From the NCBI RefSeq assembly GCF_900114605.1, contig NZ_FOTP01000001.1, positions 558,001 through 622,000 of the forward strand: a stretch of 64,000 bases of DNA, in the 5' to 3' direction. Position numbers and translations under genes: made by a program. Shown here one piece after another: positions 60,537 through 64,000 of the stretch (the first letter of the stretch is position 1; each line of letters starts with the position of its first letter). Source of the stretch: Bradyrhizobium sp. NFR13. Lineage in GTDB: Bacteria; Pseudomonadota; Alphaproteobacteria; Rhizobiales; Xanthobacteraceae. Under the pieces are notes generated by a model. It made no database searches. It saw only the letters and a program-made list of their open reading frames with translations, and was not told where the DNA came from.

Positions 60537-62879
60537 GTGGCAAACATCAATCAGAAGATCGCAGACGAACTTGGCGTGCGCGAACAGCAGGTCGCGGCGA
60601 CGGTCGAACTGCTCAACGGCGGCGCGACGGTGCCCTTCGTTGCGCGTTACCGCAAGGAAATCACTGGCGGTCTCGATGACGCACAACTGCGCACGCTGGA
60701 AGAACGCCTGACTTATCTGCGCGAACTGGAAGAACGTCGCCTCGTCATTCTGGAATCGGTGCGCGAACAGGGCAAGCTCGATACCGCGCTCGAAACCGCC
60801 ATCATGACCGCCGACACCAAAGGCCGTCTCGAAGACATCTACCTGCCGTTCAAACCGAAGCGCCGCACCAAGGCCGAGATCGCCAAGGAAGCCGGCCTTG
60901 AACCGCTGTCGGAATTGCTGCTCACTGAGCCGCAGAACGATCCGAAAAAAGTCGCGGAAACTTTCGTCAATGCGGAGAAGAACGTCGCCGATGTTGCTGC
61001 TGCACTCGACGGCGCACGGGCCATTCTCGTCGAGCGTTTCGCCGAGGACGCCGATCTGATCGGCGCGCTGCGCGAGCAGATGTGGTCGAATGGACTGATG
61101 GCGTCAAAGGTCCGCGACGGCAAGAAGACCGAAGGCGAGAAGTTCAAGGACTATTTTGAATTCTCGGAGCCGCTGCACAAGCTGCCGTCACATCGCATCC
61201 TGGCGCTGTTCCGCGGTGAGAAGGAGGAGATCCTCGATCTCGCCATGCAGCCCGAGCCGGCGCCCGCGACGCCTGCGCCAACGACTACCCCAAGCTTCTA
61301 TGAGCTGAAGATCATGCAGCGCTTCGGCGTGTCCGATCAAGGGCGCCCCGGCGACAAGTGGCTGGTGGAAACCACGCGTTGGGCCTGGCGCACGAAGATT
61401 CAGGTGCATCTCAATATCGATCTGCGCATGCGGCTATGGACTGCCGCCGAGGAAGAAGGCGTACGCGTGTTCGCGTCGAATCTCCGCGACCTCCTGCTCG
61501 CAGCGCCTGCCGGCGCGCGCGTCACCATGGGGCTCGATCCCGGTTACCGTTCGGGCGTGAAGACCGCGATCGTCGATGCCACCGGCAAGGTCGTCGCAAC
61601 CACCACGATCTATCCGCACGAACCGCAGCGCGCATGGGATGCATCGCTGGCGATCCTCGGCAAGCTAGCCGTGCAGCACAAGGTCGACCTGATCGCCATC
61701 GGCAACGGCACCGCATCGCGCGAGACCGACAAGCTGGCGATGGAGCTGGTGAAACTGCTGCCGGACCTCAAAATGTCGAAGATTGTGGTGTCGGAAGCCG
61801 GCGCGTCGGTCTATTCGGCGTCGGCCTTTGCCTCTGAAGAACTGCCCGAACTCGACGTGACGCTGCGCGGCGCGGTCTCAATCGCGCGCCGCCTGCAGGA
61901 TCCGCTCGCTGAACTGGTGAAGATCGATCCGAAGGCGATCGGCGTCGGCCAGTACCAGCACGATCTCGGCGAGAGCAAGCTGGCCAAATCGCTCGATGCC
62001 GTGGTCGAAGACTGCGTGAACGGCGTCGGCGTCGATCTCAACACCGCATCCGCCCCGCTGCTGGCACGCGTGTCGGGCATCGGCACAGGTCTGGCGCAGA
62101 GCATCGTGCAGCACCGCGACGCCAACGGCCCGTTCAAGTCACGCAAGGCGCTGAAGGACGTACCGCGGCTTGGCCCGAAGGCATTCGAACAATGCGCCGG
62201 CTTCCTGCGCATCAATGACGGCGAGGATCCGCTCGACAAATCCGGCGTGCATCCGGAAGCCTATCCACTGGTGCGCAAGATTCTTGAAGCCACCAAGAGC
62301 GACATCAAGGCGCTGATCGGCAATGCCGAGATCCTGCGCAAGGTACAGCCCAAGACCTTCGTCGACGACACCTTCGGTCTGCCGACGGTCACTGACATCC
62401 TGAAAGAGCTGGAAAAGCCCGGCCGCGACCCCCGCCCCGCCTTCAAGGCCGCGGTGTTCATGGAAGGTGTCGAGAAGCTCAGCGATCTCAAGCCCGGCAT
62501 GGTGCTCGAAGGCACGGTGACCAACGTCGCTGCCTTCGGCGCCTTCGTCGATATCGGCGTGCACCAGGATGGCCTGGTGCACATCTCGGCGATGTCGAAG
62601 ACCTTCATCAAGGATCCGCGCGAAGTCGTGAAGTCAGGCGACATCGTCAAGGTGAAGGTGCTGGAGGTCGAGGTCGCCCGCAAGCGCATCGCGCTGACGC
62701 TACGCATGGATGATCCTGTCGGCGCCAAGGCCGACCGTCCGCAAGCCGATCGCGGCCCACGCTTCAATGAACGCCAGATGACGTCACGCGGACCGGCGAA
62801 ACAGGAAAGCAGCGGCGGCGGTGCGTTTGCCGAGGCACTGCGCCGCGCCGCCGAAAAGGGCGCGGGAAAAGCGAAGTAA
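60537..62879 (+). CDS. tex: RNA-binding transcription accessory protein Tex
   Basis: A 780-aa protein. The N-terminal part ([37 protein letters not shown]) is the Tex helical region. The YqgF-like domain has [19 protein letters not shown], the helix-hairpin-helix region has [17 protein letters not shown], and the C-terminal S1 RNA-binding domain is [20 protein letters not shown] to HISAM. It acts in transcription and RNA metabolism. The GTG at 60537 gives the usual family start; the ATG at 60501 adds 12 residues and is possible. Confidence 0.93.
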   Translation: MANINQKIADELGVREQQVAATVELLNGGATVPFVARYRKEITGGLDDAQLRTLEERLTYLRELEERRLVILESVREQGKLDTALETAIMTADTKGRLEDIYLPFKPKRRTKAEIAKEAGLEPLSELLLTEPQNDPKKVAETFVNAEKNVADVAAALDGARAILVERFAEDADLIGALREQMWSNGLMASKVRDGKKTEGEKFKDYFEFSEPLHKLPSHRILALFRGEKEEILDLAMQPEPAPATPAPTTTPSFYELKIMQRFGVSDQGRPGDKWLVETTRWAWRTKIQVHLNIDLRMRLWTAAEEEGVRVFASNLRDLLLAAPAGARVTMGLDPGYRSGVKTAIVDATGKVVATTTIYPHEPQRAWDASLAILGKLAVQHKVDLIAIGNGTASRETDKLAMELVKLLPDLKMSKIVVSEAGASVYSASAFASEELPELDVTLRGAVSIARRLQDPLAELVKIDPKAIGVGQYQHDLGESKLAKSLDAVVEDCVNGVGVDLNTASAPLLARVSGIGTGLAQSIVQHRDANGPFKSRKALKDVPRLGPKAFEQCAGFLRINDGEDPLDKSGVHPEAYPLVRKILEATKSDIKALIGNAEILRKVQPKTFVDDTFGLPTVTDILKELEKPGRDPRPAFKAAVFMEGVEKLSDLKPGMVLEGTVTNVAAFGAFVDIGVHQDGLVHISAMSKTFIKDPREVVKSGDIVKVKVLEVEVARKRIALTLRMDDPVGAKADRPQADRGPRFNERQMTSRGPAKQESSGGGAFAEALRRAAEKGAGKAK

Positions 62880-62900
62880 CGGAAACGCAGACCTCACCAC

Positions 62901-62930
62901 ATGTCGTCCCCGCGAAGGCGGGGACGACAT
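62901..62930. terminator. Perfect 13-bp hairpin between tex and the amidase gene
   Basis: ATGTCGTCCCCGC (62901-62913) and GCGGGGACGACAT (62918-62930) pair perfectly around GAAG. It lies between convergent genes and could stop both. It has the form of another intergenic repeat common in Bradyrhizobiaceae. Confidence 0.7.
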
Positions 62931-62944
62931 CGGAGCTAGGGCTG

Positions 62945-64000
62945 CTAGAACTTCCCCAATTCCACAGCGAGCTGCAGAATATCCTCATCGCAGTCCCGCC
63001 CGCCCATGATCGACAGGCCGATCGGGCAATCGTCGAGCCTGGCGACAGGCAATGACAGTTGTGGCGTGCCGGCATGGCCGGACACACAGAGCAGTTCAAT
63101 GGCGCGGGCACGGAACACGTCGAGCGTCGCATCCGGCGTGCCGCGCAGCGGCGCAATGCCCGGCGCAGTCGGCAATATCATGGCTGTATCGGTGGCCAAG
63201 AGTGACAGAACCCTTTCGACAATCGCCTTGCGCATCGCGCGCGCGGCCGCAACCTCGGCGGGATCGAGAACCGCAGCGGCAGCGAAACGCTCCTTGACGC
63301 CGGGACCGAGTTTCGGCTGTGTCGCCTTGATCCATTCGCCTTGCGCCGCCCAGGCTTCTTCCGACTGCACCACGCGGAACGTATTGCGCCAGGCATTGAG
63401 TTCGCCGCCCGCGACATTCACGTCCTCACTTGCGCCAACAAGCGCCTCGATGCGATCGACCGATGGCTGCAGCAGGTTGCGGACCTTTTCATCGACCGCG
63501 CCGAACAGATCGCTTGCGATCAGAACTTTCTTCGGCCGGCTCGGCGCGCGTGATTTGTCGAGCAGCACCTTGCCGACCTCGACCATCAATTCGGGCGAAC
63601 GTGCAAACCAGCCAACGGTGTCATAACTCGGCGCCAACGGCACCGCGCCATCGAGCGGAATACGGCCGTGCGTGGTGCGAATGCCATAGACACCGCAATA
63701 GCTGGCGGGCAGACGCACCGAGCCGCCGGTGTCGGAGCCGATGGCGAAATCAACGAGACCACCGGCGGTCGCCGCGGCCGAACCGCTGGACGAACCACCG
63801 GGAATACGGCCAGGCGCAGCCGGATTGATCGGCGTGCCGTAATGCGCGTTCTCGCCGTTCAGGCTCCAGGCCAGTTCATCAGTGTGCGTCTTGCCCACGA
63901 GTTTCGCGCCGGCGTTCAACAGGCGATCGACAATCGGCGTCGACTTGGTCGGCACCGGATGCGTCGCCAACCATTCCGGGCTGCCGGCGCCAGTAGGAAC
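62945..64000 (-). CDS. Amidase (signature family), 5' end outside the window
   Basis: Partial gene; the reading frame stays open to the window edge at 64000, so only the 3' part (about 352 codons) is visible. The amidase-signature triad is complete: Lys in LVGKTHTDELAW, the cis-Ser in GGSSSGSAAA, and the nucleophile Ser in GSDTGGSVRLPAS. It hydrolyses an amide; the substrate is not known. It is convergent with tex. Confidence 0.9.
   Translation of the reverse strand, partial: VPTGAGSPEWLATHPVPTKSTPIVDRLLNAGAKLVGKTHTDELAWSLNGENAHYGTPINPAAPGRIPGGSSSGSAAATAGGLVDFAIGSDTGGSVRLPASYCGVYGIRTTHGRIPLDGAVPLAPSYDTVGWFARSPELMVEVGKVLLDKSRAPSRPKKVLIASDLFGAVDEKVRNLLQPSVDRIEALVGASEDVNVAGGELNAWRNTFRVVQSEEAWAAQGEWIKATQPKLGPGVKERFAAAAVLDPAEVAAARAMRKAIVERVLSLLATDTAMILPTAPGIAPLRGTPDATLDVFRARAIELLCVSGHAGTPQLSLPVARLDDCPIGLSIMGGRDCDEDILQLAVELGKF

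Noticed and set aside
1-64000. tRNA genes, CRISPR arrays, insertion sequences or prophage
   Set aside because: None seen. The repeats present are short hairpin elements, and no transposase, integrase or regularly spaced repeat was found.

Overview
The window is a high-GC chromosomal segment of an alphaproteobacterium. The closest fit is the Bradyrhizobiaceae/Nitrobacteraceae (Bradyrhizobium, Rhodopseudomonas, Afipia, Tardiphaga type). This rests on the protein families present (DUF1285, DUF4170, DUF6111, the ScfR-type regulator, the MoxR-DUF58-DUF4159 operon, the rhizobial glycerol ABC operon) and on intergenic hairpin repeats typical of that group. The species cannot be named from the sequence alone. 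I see 57 protein genes, no tRNA, rRNA, CRISPR array or insertion sequence, and no sign of a large horizontally acquired island. It reads as core chromosome.

Layout. 1-583 holds no convincing gene. 0.58-4.3 kb is an iron-siderophore pair (TonB receptor plus PepSY membrane protein). 4.3-9.2 kb holds trmL, a YkgJ-like cysteine protein, queE-queD (7-deazaguanine synthesis), a PaaI-type thioesterase with a MarR regulator and palindromic operators, an NTF2-like protein, an Asp/Glu racemase-family protein and a DUF2158 protein. 9.3-13 kb is a leftward operon: DUF1285, CoA-pyrophosphatase-type Nudix, DUF6111, CCA-adding enzyme and a serine hydrolase. Divergent from it, 13.3-20.1 kb is a MoxR ATPase operon with three large proteins carrying VWA-type motifs. 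20.1-23.8 kb is a small catabolic locus (Bug-type binding protein, FAD monooxygenase, divergent LysR). 24-26.9 kb looks like a Zur-controlled zinc uptake unit (DUF2946 protein and TonB receptor).

27-35.7 kb is a mix of single genes: GNATs, Nudix, metallophosphoesterase, DUF4170, an ScfR/RamB-type regulator, an MltB-type lytic transglycosylase, DUF1993 and an old-yellow-enzyme reductase. 35.8-44.5 kb is a complete glycerol uptake and oxidation operon (glpR, then glpD-glpS-glpT-glpP-glpQ-DUF2160-glpV); no glycerol kinase gene is in the window. 44.5-51 kb is a fatty-acid beta-oxidation operon (fadE-like, thiolase, fadB-like, thioesterase). 51.2-56.8 kb is an RND efflux operon with its own TetR and a striking palindromic operator. 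56.9-64 kb holds an MFS transporter, a second TetR, a short Hsp70/YegD-like protein, tex and the 3' part of an amidase gene cut by the window edge.

I did not find an obviously new multi-gene system. The most interesting points are: an asymmetric pair of ATPases in the glycerol transporter, a QueD whose catalytic cysteine is serine, a racemase-family protein lacking one of its two catalytic cysteines, and several well-formed operators (Zur, TetR, MarR, GlpR, LysR) that can be read directly from the DNA.
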